Positions 1 through 6,750 of a DNA stretch of 6,750 bases are shown here, in pieces (the first letter of the stretch is position 1; every line of letters starts with the position of its first letter). The translations under genes were made by a program, and so were the position numbers. A model generated the notes under the pieces. The model worked only from the letters and a program-made list of their open reading frames with translations, was not told the DNA's origin and ran no database searches. Source of the stretch: Betaproteobacteria bacterium UBA6910 (GTDB lineage Bacteria; Pseudomonadota; Gammaproteobacteria; Burkholderiales; UBA6910); the NCBI GenBank assembly GCA_002451065.1, contig DKBC01000242.1:1-6750 (forward strand), written 5' to 3'.

Positions 1-695
1 CCGGAATAGCTGTTGAGCATGGAGATCACCACCGGCATGTCGGCGCCGCCGATGGGGATGATGATGAGCACGCCCAGCGCCAGCGCGATGGCGGTCATCA
101 CGACGAAAGGCAGCCACTGACCCTCGGGCCCGGACAGGAAGAACCACGTGCCGAAGCCGATCATCACGACGGCCAGGATGAGGTTGACCAGATGCTGGCC
201 CTTGAACACCACGGGCGCGCTGGAAAACGGGCGGAAGTGCTTGCCCAGGCCCGCCAGCTTGCCGAAAGCGATGATGGATCCGGTGAAGGTGATGGCGCCA
301 ACGAAGGTGCCGATGAACAGCTCCAGCCGGTTGCCCCGGGGCATGGGATCGGGAACACCGAAGGCGGACGGATTATTGACTGCCGCCACCGCGATCAGGA
401 CCGCCGCCAGGCCCACTAGGGAGTGCATGGCGGCCACCAGCTCGGGCATCTGGGTCATTTCCACCCGCTTCGCCACCAGGGCACCGATGGAGCCCCCCAC
501 CAGGAAGGCGAGGATGATGAACTCTACGTGGCCTTTGGCGACGATGGCGACCGTGGTCACCACCGCTATCGCCATACCGACCATGCCGAACAGGTTGCCC
601 CGGCGCGACGATTCGGGGGAGGAAAGCCCCTTCAGCGCCAGAATGAAGAACACCGAGGCGACCAGGTACCAGAGCGCGACTTGATTGGCGGACAT
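1..695 (-). CDS. pntB: NAD(P) transhydrogenase subunit beta (PntB), N-terminal part, cut by window edge
   Basis: Membrane subunit of the proton-translocating NAD(P) transhydrogenase, which couples inward proton flow to hydride transfer from NADH to NADP+. The 231 complete codons visible cover the transmembrane (dII) part; the NADP(H)-binding dIII domain lies beyond the left edge. The reading begins MSANQVALWYLVASVFF and contains several hydrophobic helices. It carries the family signature MTQMPELVAAMHSLVGLAAV, in which His91 coincides with E. coli beta-His91, a residue implicated in proton translocation. The motif GGADMPVV has its Asp at residue 219, equivalent to E. coli Asp213. The last visible residues are SMLNSYSG, continuous with the family. 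The start is ATG at 695-693, with an AGGAG ribosome binding site nine bases upstream (705-709). It lies 23 bases after the pntAB stop and is surely cotranscribed with it. No frameshift is seen. The identification is very secure. Confidence 0.97.
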   Translation of the reverse strand, partial: MSANQVALWYLVASVFFILALKGLSSPESSRRGNLFGMVGMAIAVVTTVAIVAKGHVEFIILAFLVGGSIGALVAKRVEMTQMPELVAAMHSLVGLAAVLIAVAAVNNPSAFGVPDPMPRGNRLELFIGTFVGAITFTGSIIAFGKLAGLGKHFRPFSSAPVVFKGQHLVNLILAVVMIGFGTWFFLSGPEGQWLPFVVMTAIALALGVLIIIPIGGADMPVVISMLNSYS

Positions 696-718
696 GAATC
701 GTTTCTCCTGGCTCTCGG

Positions 719-1036
719 CTACTCGCCCTTGGCCGGCTTGCGTTCTTTCTTCTTGAACATCTCCAGCATGCGCCGCGTGACCAGGAAGCCGCCGAACACG
801 TTGACCGCCGCCAGCGCCACCGCCAGCACCCCGGCGCCGGAACTGACCCAGTCCCATTGGGCCGGACCCGCCGCGAGAATGGCGCCCACGATAATCACGC
901 TGGAAATCGCGTTGGTCACCGACATGAGGGGCGTGTGCAGGGCGGGGGTCACGTTCCACACCACGTGGTAGCCCACGAACACGGCAAGCACGAATACCAG
1001 AAGGTTAAAGACGGTCGGATCAACGGTGCCGGTCAT
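719..1036 (-). CDS. pntAB: NAD(P) transhydrogenase subunit alpha, part 2 (small membrane subunit, PntAB)
   Basis: A 105-residue membrane protein corresponding to the C-terminal transmembrane segment of E. coli PntA, here encoded separately. It forms the proton channel domain dII together with PntB. Three hydrophobic helices are visible at about residues 10-28, 40-57 and 66-87. The conserved stretch [15 protein letters not shown] (residues 34-48) is diagnostic of the family. The C-terminus is a lysine-rich tail ([13 protein letters not shown]), likely cytoplasmic. The frame is open further upstream to 1093, but the ATG at 1036 is chosen. It has a GAGGAG site seven bases before it, gives the usual length of about 100 residues, and starts after the pntAA stop, leaving 17 bases between the genes. 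The split alpha subunit matches the three-gene arrangement known from Rhodospirillum rubrum and many other bacteria. Confidence 0.96.
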   Translation of the reverse strand: MTGTVDPTVFNLLVFVLAVFVGYHVVWNVTPALHTPLMSVTNAISSVIIVGAILAAGPAQWDWVSSGAGVLAVALAAVNVFGGFLVTRRMLEMFKKKERKPAKGE

Positions 1037-1043
1037 GGCTGCG

Positions 1044-1049
1044 CTCCTC
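1044..1049 (-). promoter_or_regulatory. Ribosome binding site that fixes the pntAB start
   Basis: Read on the minus strand this is GAGGAG, seven bases before the ATG at 1036. It decides against the longer open frame starting at 1093, which would overlap the end of pntAA and add an unrelated 19-residue leader. Confidence 0.8.
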
Positions 1050-1053
1050 GCGG

Positions 1054-2190
1054 TTAGGCCGACGGGCGGGGCGCCACCTGGCCGGCGTGGCACACCAGGG
1101 TGCCGGCCACGAGGTCATCCTCGCGATTAAGGGTGTAGGCCCCGGTCTTGGCGTCCAGCAGCAGGGCCAGGAAATTGAGCAGGTTGCGGGCATAGAGGGC
1201 GCTTGCGTCGGTGGCAACCAGCGCCGGCAGGTTGGGAATGCCGACGATCTTGACGCCGTTCTTGACCACGATCTTGCCGGGTTCCGAGCCCTCGACGTTG
1301 CCGCCCTGCTCCACCGCCAGGTCGACGACGACGGAGCCGGGTTTCATGGCCTCCACCGTCGCCGCCTTGATCAGCTTGGGGGCGGGGCGACCTGGGATGA
1401 GCGCGGTGGTGATTAGGATGTCGGACATCTTGGCCCGCTCGTGCACCAGCTCCGCCTGGCGCCGCATCCAGTCCGGCGGCATGGGCCGCGCATAGCCGCC
1501 CACGCCCTGCGCGATCTCCCGCTCCTCGTCGGTGAGAAAGGGCACGTCCATGAACTTGGCGCCCAGGGACTCGATCTGCTCCTTGACCGCGGGGCGCACG
1601 TCGGAGGCCTCGATCACGGCGCCGAGCCGTTTGGCCGTCGCGATGGCCTGCAGGCCGGCCACGCCGGCGCCGAGGATCAGGACCCGCGCCGCTTTGACCG
1701 TGCCGGCGGCAGTCATCAGCATGGGGACGAAACGCCCGTACTCGTTGGCGGCGATCATCACGGCCTTGTAGCCCGCGATGTTGGCCTGGGACGACAGCAC
1801 GTCCATGCTCTGGGCACGGGACGTGCGGGGCAGCCACTCCATGGAGAATCCCGTGATCCCCTGTTTGGCCAGAGCCTGAATTCCATCCGCATTGAACGGG
1901 TCCAGCAGTCCGATCAGAACGCTGCCCGATTTAAGCAGGGGCAATTCAACGGCCTGGGGCGCCCGCACCTTGAGCAGGATCTCGGCCTGGCCGTAGACCT
2001 CGGCCGCACCGCCCGCGATTTTCGCGCCGGCCGCCTCGAACTCGGCATCAGGAATGCTCGATCCCGCGCCAGCGCCGGTCTCGACCAGCACCGAATGCTG
2101 GCCCTTGGCGGTCAGTTTCTTGACGGTCTCCGGGGTCGCTGCGACGCGGGTTTCGCCGGCACGAGTCTCGGCGGGAACGCCAATCAGCAT
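1054..2190 (-). CDS. pntAA: NAD(P) transhydrogenase subunit alpha, part 1 (dI, NAD(H)-binding, PntAA)
   Basis: A 378-residue soluble dI subunit that binds NAD(H) and passes hydride to NADP+ held on PntB. The N-terminal alanine dehydrogenase/PNT domain opens [20 protein letters not shown]. The loop [20 protein letters not shown] (residues 121-140) holds R122, Q127, D130 and S133, which align with R127, Q132, D135 and S138 of the R. rubrum RQD loop. The Rossmann fold follows, with GAGVAG at 174-179 and the acidic end of the second strand at EASDVR (194-199). The typical VGGYARPMP (230-238) follows, and [13 protein letters not shown] (288-300) is also conserved. The protein ends after the nucleotide domain with no transmembrane segment, so the membrane part is the separate pntAB gene. 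The ATG at 2190 has a GGGAGA site about seven bases upstream. It is the first gene of the pntAA-pntAB-pntB operon and diverges from mutL. Confidence 0.97.
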   Translation of the reverse strand: MLIGVPAETRAGETRVAATPETVKKLTAKGQHSVLVETGAGAGSSIPDAEFEAAGAKIAGGAAEVYGQAEILLKVRAPQAVELPLLKSGSVLIGLLDPFNADGIQALAKQGITGFSMEWLPRTSRAQSMDVLSSQANIAGYKAVMIAANEYGRFVPMLMTAAGTVKAARVLILGAGVAGLQAIATAKRLGAVIEASDVRPAVKEQIESLGAKFMDVPFLTDEEREIAQGVGGYARPMPPDWMRRQAELVHERAKMSDILITTALIPGRPAPKLIKAATVEAMKPGSVVVDLAVEQGGNVEGSEPGKIVVKNGVKIVGIPNLPALVATDASALYARNLLNFLALLLDAKTGAYTLNREDDLVAGTLVCHAGQVAPRPSA

Positions 2191-2291
2191 CGTTCGTTCT
2201 CCCTATGGCAGCGGTGGAAAAGGCGGTTTGTCTTGTCGGGGCGTCGATGGCGGCAGCGGGGAGCGCCTTCCGACCGGTATTCTGGCCGCAG

Positions 2292-2320
2292 ATGATAGCA
2301 ACGGGACCCCGTCCCGGCAA
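2292..2320 (-). promoter_or_regulatory. Predicted promoter of the pnt operon
   Basis: On the minus strand a TTGCCG box (2315-2320) is separated by 17 bases from TATCAT (2292-2297). The -10 box is preceded by TGC, giving an extended -10. The match is 4/6 and 5/6 to the sigma-70 consensus with ideal spacing. Transcription would begin near 2285, leaving a leader of about 95 bases. This is inferred from sequence match only. Confidence 0.45.
2302..2316. repeat. 6-bp dyad in the pnt promoter spacer
   Basis: CGGGAC and GTCCCG form a perfect inverted repeat around CCC. It sits between the predicted -35 and -10 of the pnt promoter and overlaps the shared -35 zone with mutL. It could be an operator half-site pair or chance in GC-rich DNA. 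No regulator is identified. Confidence 0.3.
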
Positions 2321-2342
2321 CCTGGAAGGCTGCGGGTATAAT
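2314..2342 (+). promoter_or_regulatory. Predicted mutL promoter
   Basis: A perfect TATAAT lies at 2337-2342. Seventeen bases upstream is CCGGCA (2314-2319), a poor -35 (3/6). The AT-rich hexamer stands out in this GC-rich spacer. Transcription would start near 2349-2351, giving a leader of only about 17-19 bases before the GTG start of mutL. Confidence 0.55.
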
Positions 2343-2367
2343 TCAGCATCGCGTTTTCAATCCCTTC

Positions 2368-4110
2368 GTGAGCATCCGGGTACTCCCAGACCTGCTGATC
2401 AGCCAGATCGCCGCCGGCGAGGTGATCGAGCGCCCGGCCTCGGCCCTCAAGGAGCTGCTGGAGAACAGCCTTGACGCGGGCGCCACCCGCGTCGCGGTGG
2501 ATCTGGCCCAGGGCGGAACCAGGCTGATACGGGTTTCCGACAATGGCTGCGGGATCCCGGAGACGGACCTGGCACTGGCCGTTGCGCGTCACGCCACCAG
2601 CAAGATTTCCGATCTTGGTGATCTCGCCCGGGTTGGCACCCTCGGGTTCCGCGGCGAGGCCCTGGCCAGCATCGCTTCCGTGGCGCGGGTTCAGCTCACC
2701 AGCCGCGCCCGGGGCGAGAATCATGCGTGGCGCCTGCGGACGGAGGGTGGGGACGTCATGGCGCCGGAGCCGGCGGCACTGGCAGAGGGCACCAGCGTCG
2801 AAGTGGCCGACCTTTATTTCAACACCCCGGCCCGCCGCAAGTTCCTCAAGACGGATGCGACGGAGTACGCCCACTGCGACGACGCATTCCGCCGCATCGC
2901 CCTCGCCCATCCGGCGGTGCACCTGTCACTCACCCACAACGGCCGCGCCCAATCCAATCTCCTGGCGACGAGCCCGGAGCGGCGCATAGTCGCGCTCCTG
3001 GGCGAGGATTTTCGCGCTGCCGCCCTTGCGGTGGATGAGCGGGCCGGTGGCCTTCGGCTCTCCGGGCTGGCCGCCCTCCCGGCCTATTCGCGGGGCTCCC
3101 GGGACGCCCAGTTCGTGTATGTCAACGGCCGCTTCGTGCGCGACAAGCTGCTCGGGCACGCCGTTCGCGAAGCCTACCGCGATGTGCTGCACGGCGATCG
3201 CCACCCGGCCTACGTGCTGTTCCTGGAACTCGATACCGCCCTGGTGGATGTCAACGTTCACCCTACCAAGATCGAGGTCCGGTTCCGCGAGCCCCAGGCG
3301 GTGCATCAATTCGTGTTTCACGCCCTGGAGCGCGCCCTCGCCGCGAGCCGCGTGCCCCCCGCGAGGGTCCAAGACCGCCCGGCGACGCCGATTCCGGGCA
3401 GACCTTTCCGCCCTCCGACGCAGGAAGGGCTTGGGCTCGCTGTGGCCCAGTCCGCCGCTGCCTACGGCGCGCTGTTCACCGGCGCCGCGAACGGGGTGAA
3501 CGAGCCCGCGGAGCAAACCCGGGAGATCCCGCCCCTGGGATTCGCCCTGGCCCAGCTCCAGGGAATCTACATCCTGGCCCAGAACCGCCGGGGGCTGGTG
3601 GTGGTGGACATGCACGCGGCCCACGAGCGGGTGGTGTACGAGAAACTCAAGGCGGCCTTGGACGCCCGGGTCATGCCAACCCAGCCGCTGCTGGTGCCCG
3701 TCACTTTCCCGGCGGAACGCCTGGAGGTGGCGACGGCGGAGGAACAAGCTGAAGCGCTGCGCCAATTGGGCTTCGAAATCGCGGTGCTTTCTCCGACCAC
3801 CCTGGGGGTGCGCTCCCTGCCCGCCCTGCTCGCCAACGGTGATGCCGTCGCTCTTGCGCGCGCTGCCCTCGCGGACATCCGCGAATTCGGCGCCAGCCAG
3901 GCCCTCACCTCCCGGCGCAATGAGTTGCTGGCGACCCTCGCCTGCCACGGGGCGGTGCGGGCCAATCGGGTCCTGACCCTGCCCGAGATGAACGCGCTGC
4001 TGCGGGAGATGGAGGCCACGGAACGCGCCGACCAGTGCAACCACGGGCGGCCCACCTGGTTCCAGGTGACCCTGGACGAACTGGACCGGATGTTCATGCG
4101 CGGTCAGTAG
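2368..4110 (+). CDS. mutL: DNA mismatch repair protein MutL, endonuclease-type
   Basis: Couples mismatch recognition by MutS to strand removal. The 580 residues show the N-terminal GHKL ATPase: E29 (general base) and N33 in [13 protein letters not shown]58 in DNGCGI, ATSKI at 76-80 and [10 protein letters not shown] at 93-102. A Pro/Ala-rich linker spans roughly residues 335-385. The C-terminal domain has [12 protein letters not shown] (414-425), fitting the metal-dependent nuclease motif DQHA(X)2E(X)4E with Met for Gln. It also has ACHGAVRAN (525-533), CNHGRPT (557-563) and a terminal FMR (576-578), plus a clamp-binding element QPLLVP (439-444). This pattern marks a nicking MutL, unlike E. 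coli MutL, which lacks it and relies on MutH. The start is GTG at 2368, chosen because [22 protein letters not shown] matches the family N-terminus exactly. The in-frame stretch upstream to a stop at 2296 has no ATG, GTG or TTG. No Shine-Dalgarno is visible. At 580 residues it is slightly shorter than E. coli MutL (615) because of a short linker. It is followed by miaA. Confidence 0.97.
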   Translation: MSIRVLPDLLISQIAAGEVIERPASALKELLENSLDAGATRVAVDLAQGGTRLIRVSDNGCGIPETDLALAVARHATSKISDLGDLARVGTLGFRGEALASIASVARVQLTSRARGENHAWRLRTEGGDVMAPEPAALAEGTSVEVADLYFNTPARRKFLKTDATEYAHCDDAFRRIALAHPAVHLSLTHNGRAQSNLLATSPERRIVALLGEDFRAAALAVDERAGGLRLSGLAALPAYSRGSRDAQFVYVNGRFVRDKLLGHAVREAYRDVLHGDRHPAYVLFLELDTALVDVNVHPTKIEVRFREPQAVHQFVFHALERALAASRVPPARVQDRPATPIPGRPFRPPTQEGLGLAVAQSAAAYGALFTGAANGVNEPAEQTREIPPLGFALAQLQGIYILAQNRRGLVVVDMHAAHERVVYEKLKAALDARVMPTQPLLVPVTFPAERLEVATAEEQAEALRQLGFEIAVLSPTTLGVRSLPALLANGDAVALARAALADIREFGASQALTSRRNELLATLACHGAVRANRVLTLPEMNALLREMEATERADQCNHGRPTWFQVTLDELDRMFMRGQ

Positions 4111-4118
4111 CCTGCAGC

Positions 4119-4158
4119 TGGCCGATCGTCCGCCGCCAAGGGGACCCCTTGCCGGCCA
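4119..4158 (+). repeat. Nested inverted repeats in the mutL-miaA spacer
   Basis: An inner perfect dyad CAAGGGG (4137-4143) / CCCCTTG (4145-4151) is separated by one base. An outer pair, TGGCCG (4119-4124) / CGGCCA (4153-4158), encloses it. As RNA this could form a hairpin with a loop of three to five bases plus an outer stem. No T-run follows on either strand, so a classical intrinsic terminator is not supported. Attenuation or an RNA-processing site is possible. Confidence 0.45.
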
Positions 4159-4192
4159 CGGACTTTCGACGCCCAGGGCCTCACAACTTTCC

Positions 4193-5209
4193 ATGTCCCT
4201 CCCAAAACACCGCGCCTCCGTGCCCAACCTCGCCGACCGGGACGGTCAGGCGCATCCGCCGGCGATTCTGCTGGTAGGCCCCACCGCCAGCGGCAAGAGC
4301 GCCCTGGCGATGCAGATCGCGGGCGCCCTTCCGGTGGAGATCATCAGCGTGGATTCCGGCCAGATCTACTGCGGAATGGATATAGGCACGGCCAAGCCCT
4401 CTCCTGCGGAACGCGCCCGGGTCCCGCACCACCTGATCGACATCGTCGAGCCCCACGAGTCCTATTCGGCCGGCCGCTTCCGCGACGATGCCCTGGCGCT
4501 GATGCGCGAGATCGCCGAGCGCGGTCGCATCCCGTTGCTGGTCGGCGGCACCATGCTCTACTTCAAGGCGCTGCTGGAGGGCCTCAACGACCTTCCGGAA
4601 GCGGATGCCGCGCTGCGGCTCGTCCTCGACTCCATGGCCGCAGAGTCGGGTTGGCCGGCCATGCACCGGGAGCTGGCGCGGGTTGATCCGCCAACCGCGG
4701 CGCGTCTGCAGCCCAACGACGCCCAGCGCATTCAGCGCGCTCTGGAGATCTACCACGTGACCGGGCGGCCCATGTCCGAGCTGCTCAGGAAGCCGAAGTA
4801 CGTCTACCTGCCCTATCGCTTCGTTCGCATCGCCCTGGTGCCCGGCGATCGGGAGGCGCTCCATGAGCGCATCGCCCGGCGCTTTGACGACATGCTGGAA
4901 CTCGGCCTCATCGGGGAAGTGCGCCGGCTGCGCAGGCAATACGGGCTCGAATCCAGGGCGCCGTCCATGCGCTGCGTGGGCTACCGCCAGACCTGCGCCT
5001 ACCTGGACGGCGACTACGATCTCGCGACCCTGCGGGAAAAAGGCGTCGCCGCCACGCGCCAACTCGCAAAGCGCCAGCTCACCTGGCTGCGGGCCATGGA
5101 AGGGTTCGTGGAGTTTGATTGCCTGGCGGAGGACCTCAGCCGTCGGGTCATGGAGCACTTGGCGAGCCAGGGCCTGCCCGCGCAGCCCCCCGCCGCCACC
5201 GGAGCGTGA
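4193..5209 (+). CDS. miaA: tRNA dimethylallyltransferase MiaA
   Basis: Transfers a dimethylallyl group from dimethylallyl diphosphate to N6 of adenosine 37 in tRNAs reading UNN codons, the first step toward ms2i6A37. The 338 residues show the P-loop GPTASGKS (29-36), the [16 protein letters not shown] motif (54-69, with catalytic Asp54), and [15 protein letters not shown] (117-131) with Thr120. PNDAQR (174-179), [10 protein letters not shown] (257-266) and the helical [14 protein letters not shown] near residues 289-302 also match the family. The P-loop sits about 12 residues later than in E. coli, and the C-terminus is a short Ala/Pro tail. The ATG at 4193 has only a distant AGGG (4175-4178), so the start is uncertain; an in-frame GTG at 4220 would give a more usual N-terminus but also lacks a binding site. 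It lies 82 bases after mutL, probably cotranscribed, and converges with arnD. Confidence 0.97.
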   Translation: MSLPKHRASVPNLADRDGQAHPPAILLVGPTASGKSALAMQIAGALPVEIISVDSGQIYCGMDIGTAKPSPAERARVPHHLIDIVEPHESYSAGRFRDDALALMREIAERGRIPLLVGGTMLYFKALLEGLNDLPEADAALRLVLDSMAAESGWPAMHRELARVDPPTAARLQPNDAQRIQRALEIYHVTGRPMSELLRKPKYVYLPYRFVRIALVPGDREALHERIARRFDDMLELGLIGEVRRLRRQYGLESRAPSMRCVGYRQTCAYLDGDYDLATLREKGVAATRQLAKRQLTWLRAMEGFVEFDCLAEDLSRRVMEHLASQGLPAQPPAATGA

Positions 5210-5216
5210 GTCTCAC
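5206..5216. repeat. Small palindrome holding both convergent stop codons
   Basis: GTGAG and CTCAC flank a single T. The TGA of miaA (5207-5209) and the TGA of arnD (minus strand, 5215-5213) occupy mirror positions, with three bases between them. There is no room for a separate terminator here and no T-run is present. Confidence 0.5.
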
Positions 5217-6115
5217 CGCGCAGACCCCTGCAACGCCAATTTTCCGGAGCGCCCGGGCACCTCGCCCATGACGACCTCGTGGGCGGGGAGCGGAAGCGCC
5301 TCGATGGCGGCGAAATAATCCCCCATGCTCACGAGTTGGTATCCTTGAGCACGCCAGCCGTCCAGCAGCCTCTCGAGCGCCGGCGCCAAGCGCATTCCTT
5401 CCATCTCCGCATGCAGCGTGAACACGTGGCCCGCGGCCGGCGATTGTTCCGTGAGCCCGAGCACCGCCCGGTCCACGCTTTCGGGCGTCACCCCGTCGAG
5501 CCCGATCAATTCGTCCATGGTGGGCAAGGTCGTGGGGATTTGGGGACAGCCGATGATGGCGCCATCCATCACCGGCAGGAACGGATGGCTGCCCCGGGTA
5601 TCCGAGCAGTAGGCGAAACCCCGCTGCGCCTCCCAGCGCAGGGCGTGGCCATTGATCTGCCACCCGGCAGCACCGTGAGTCTTCGGGGGCTCGCCGAACA
5701 CCTCCCGGAAGCGGTCGAAGGCGAGCGTCATCTCGCGCTCGGTCCACGCCGCGTCCTTCCCCACCACGAAGTCCTGCCAGCGCACATGGTCCCAGCAGTG
5801 AATCCCGGCTTCGTAGCCCGCTCGCCGAGCCGACTGCATGACGGCGGCCCCGCGGCGGCCGATGTCGGGGCCGGGAAGCAGCGTGCCGTACATCAGGGTG
5901 CGCCAGCCGTAATGCTCCACCACGGAGGTTCGCGCGACTTTCCCCACGAACCCGCGGCGGAATACCCTGCGCACGGCCCGCCCGGTGTGGTCGGGACCCA
6001 GGCTAAAGAGGAACGTGGCGCCGGCCCGGTGCCGAACAAAAATCTCCAACAGCCGGGGGACTCCCTCCAGAGTCCCCCGCAGGGTGTCGACGTCAACCTT
6101 GAGCGCCAGCTTCAT
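5213..6115 (-). CDS. arnD: 4-deoxy-4-formamido-L-arabinose-phosphoundecaprenol deformylase ArnD
   Basis: Removes the formyl group from undecaprenyl-phosphate 4-formamido-4-deoxy-L-arabinose, giving the donor that ArnT uses to decorate lipid A. The 300 residues have the NodB-type polysaccharide deacetylase fold and align along their length with E. coli ArnD. The N-terminus KVDVDTLRGTLEGVPRLLEI carries the catalytic Asp pair (D8, D10). GIHCWDHVRWQ holds the metal ligand candidates H106 and H110. AAGWQING (149-156), SDTRGSHPF (171-179), PQIPTTLPTMDELIG (191-205) and TLHAEMEG, with the conserved His235, follow. No signal peptide is seen, consistent with action at the cytoplasmic face. The ATG at 6115 matches the family N-terminus and has AAGGGG seven bases upstream. 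It starts 40 bases after the arnA-type gene and is likely cotranscribed with it. All key residues are present. Confidence 0.95.
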   Translation of the reverse strand: MKLALKVDVDTLRGTLEGVPRLLEIFVRHRAGATFLFSLGPDHTGRAVRRVFRRGFVGKVARTSVVEHYGWRTLMYGTLLPGPDIGRRGAAVMQSARRAGYEAGIHCWDHVRWQDFVVGKDAAWTEREMTLAFDRFREVFGEPPKTHGAAGWQINGHALRWEAQRGFAYCSDTRGSHPFLPVMDGAIIGCPQIPTTLPTMDELIGLDGVTPESVDRAVLGLTEQSPAAGHVFTLHAEMEGMRLAPALERLLDGWRAQGYQLVSMGDYFAAIEALPLPAHEVVMGEVPGRSGKLALQGSAR

Positions 6116-6155
6116 GACGGACCCCTTGAGCTCGGGCGCGGCGCGGCGGCCGGCC

Positions 6156-6750
6156 TCAATCCATCAACCGGCGCGCGTCGGCCACGTGACCCCGGTAGGA
6201 CTTGAAGATCTCCTGCAGTGCTTTGCGCATCCCCACCCGGGGTTTCCAGCCGAGGTCGCGCATGGTGTTGGCGATCTTGGGCGAGCGATTCTGCATGTCC
6301 TGGTAGCCCTTGCCGTAATAGGTTTCCGAGGAGACCGCGGAAATGCGAACCCGGCGCGCGCTGTCGCGGTACTCGGGAAACTCCTTCGCCACCTCCAGCA
6401 TCAGTTCCGCGAGTTCCCGGATGGAGACGTTGTTGCGCGGGTTGCCGATGTTGTAGATCTTGCCGTCCGCCACCCCTGCGGGATTACCGATGATCTTCAT
6501 CAGGGCTCCGATGCCGTCGTCGACGAAGGTGAAGGCGCGTTTCTGCTTGCCGCCGTCCACCAGCCGGATGGCCTCGCCGCGCACGATGTGCCCCAGGAAC
6601 TGGGTCACCACCCGCGAACTTCCCTCCTTCGGCGTATGGATGCTGTCGAGGCCCGCCCCGATCCAGTTGAAGGGGCGGAACAGGGTGAACTTCAGTCCGA
6701 GCTGCATGCCGTAGGCCCAGATCACCCGGTCCATGAGCTGCTTGGAGCAG
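6156..6750 (-). CDS. arnA: ArnA-type UDP-glucuronate decarboxylase (UDP-4-keto-pentose synthase), C-terminal part
   Basis: An extended short-chain dehydrogenase/reductase that oxidises and decarboxylates UDP-glucuronate to UDP-4-keto-pentose, the precursor of UDP-4-amino-4-deoxy-arabinose. The 197 codons in the window begin CSKQLMDRVIWAYG. The Lys is the K of the YxxxK catalytic pair; the Tyr is off the edge. The signatures FRPFNWIGAGLD, EGSSRVVTQFL, DGGKQKRAFTFVDDGI, YNIGNP and YYGKGYQD all match ArnA. The Arg of MQNRSPKI (codon at 6285-6287) aligns with catalytic Arg619 of E. coli ArnA. The N-terminal part is not visible, so this may be the decarboxylase half of bifunctional ArnA. It may instead be a stand-alone protein such as the betaproteobacterial UDP-4-keto-pentose/UDP-xylose synthase, which its C-terminus resembles from memory. 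It is followed by arnD, supporting an arn pathway role. The family is certain; the symbol is less so. Confidence 0.88.
   Translation of the reverse strand, partial: CSKQLMDRVIWAYGMQLGLKFTLFRPFNWIGAGLDSIHTPKEGSSRVVTQFLGHIVRGEAIRLVDGGKQKRAFTFVDDGIGALMKIIGNPAGVADGKIYNIGNPRNNVSIRELAELMLEVAKEFPEYRDSARRVRISAVSSETYYGKGYQDMQNRSPKIANTMRDLGWKPRVGMRKALQEIFKSYRGHVADARRLMD

Noticed and set aside
719..1093. Longer 124-codon version of pntAB
   Set aside because: The extra 19 residues overlap the pntAA end, lack family similarity, and the ATG at 1036 has a strong ribosome binding site.
1441..2295. 284-codon open frame on the plus strand opposite pntAA
   Set aside because: Antisense shadow of PntAA; composition is rich in Arg, Gly, His and Gln, with no family resemblance.
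2203..2922. 239-codon minus-strand frame crossing the divergent spacer
   Set aside because: It overlaps the start of mutL antisense and both predicted promoters, and its composition is that of a shadow frame.
4137..4151. CAAGGGG/CCCCTTG dyad as an intrinsic terminator of mutL
   Set aside because: No run of T follows on either strand and miaA lies just downstream in the same direction, so it is listed only as an inverted repeat.
2926..4227. 433-codon open frame on the minus strand opposite mutL
   Set aside because: It lies antisense to a clearly conserved MutL, has His/Gln/Gly-rich low-complexity composition and no recognisable domain. Long antisense frames are expected in GC-rich coding DNA.
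4181..5158. 325-codon open frame on the minus strand opposite miaA
   Set aside because: Antisense shadow of MiaA; no motifs and biased composition.
6148..6155. GGCCGGCC palindrome between the arnA-type gene and arnD
   Set aside because: Eight-base GC palindrome of a kind expected by chance at this base composition; no T-run or second copy.
5279..6205. 308-codon open frame on the plus strand opposite arnD
   Set aside because: Antisense to a full-length ArnD with all catalytic motifs; the product resembles nothing and is rich in His, Pro and Gly.

Overview
The window is GC-rich, tightly packed proteobacterial chromosome. The best guess is a betaproteobacterium. This rests on family resemblance: a pntA gene split into two, an endonuclease-type MutL with a DMHA motif, and an ArnA-type decarboxylase whose C-terminus resembles betaproteobacterial UDP-4-keto-pentose synthases. 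No rRNA or other phylogenetic marker is present. Six protein genes cover almost everything. There are no RNA genes, mobile elements, CRISPR arrays or phage genes that I can see, and no gene-free stretch exceeds 180 bases.

Left block (1-2190, minus strand): an operon read right to left, pntAA (dI, NAD(H)-binding subunit), pntAB (small membrane subunit) and pntB (cut by the left window edge). Together they encode the proton-translocating NAD(P) transhydrogenase, which uses the proton gradient to make NADPH from NADH. The gaps are 17 and 23 bases, and each start has a clear ribosome binding site.

Divergent spacer (2191-2367): it holds a perfect TATAAT just before mutL and a plausible pnt promoter on the other strand. 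Their -35 boxes fall on almost the same bases, and a 6-bp dyad lies in the pnt promoter spacer.

Central block (2368-5209, plus strand): mutL (DNA mismatch repair, with all nuclease motifs) followed after 82 bases by miaA (tRNA A37 dimethylallyltransferase). This gene order is a well-known proteobacterial arrangement. The spacer has a nested inverted repeat.

Right block (5213-6750, minus strand): arnD (deformylase of the undecaprenyl-linked 4-formamido-arabinose intermediate), preceded by the C-terminal part of an ArnA-type UDP-glucuronate decarboxylase that runs off the right edge. Both belong to the 4-amino-4-deoxy-L-arabinose (lipid A modification, polymyxin resistance) pathway. arnD converges on miaA with only three bases between the two stop codons.

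Overall these are conserved genes with intact catalytic residues. I found no convincing undescribed system. The points worth a second look are regulatory or fine-structural.
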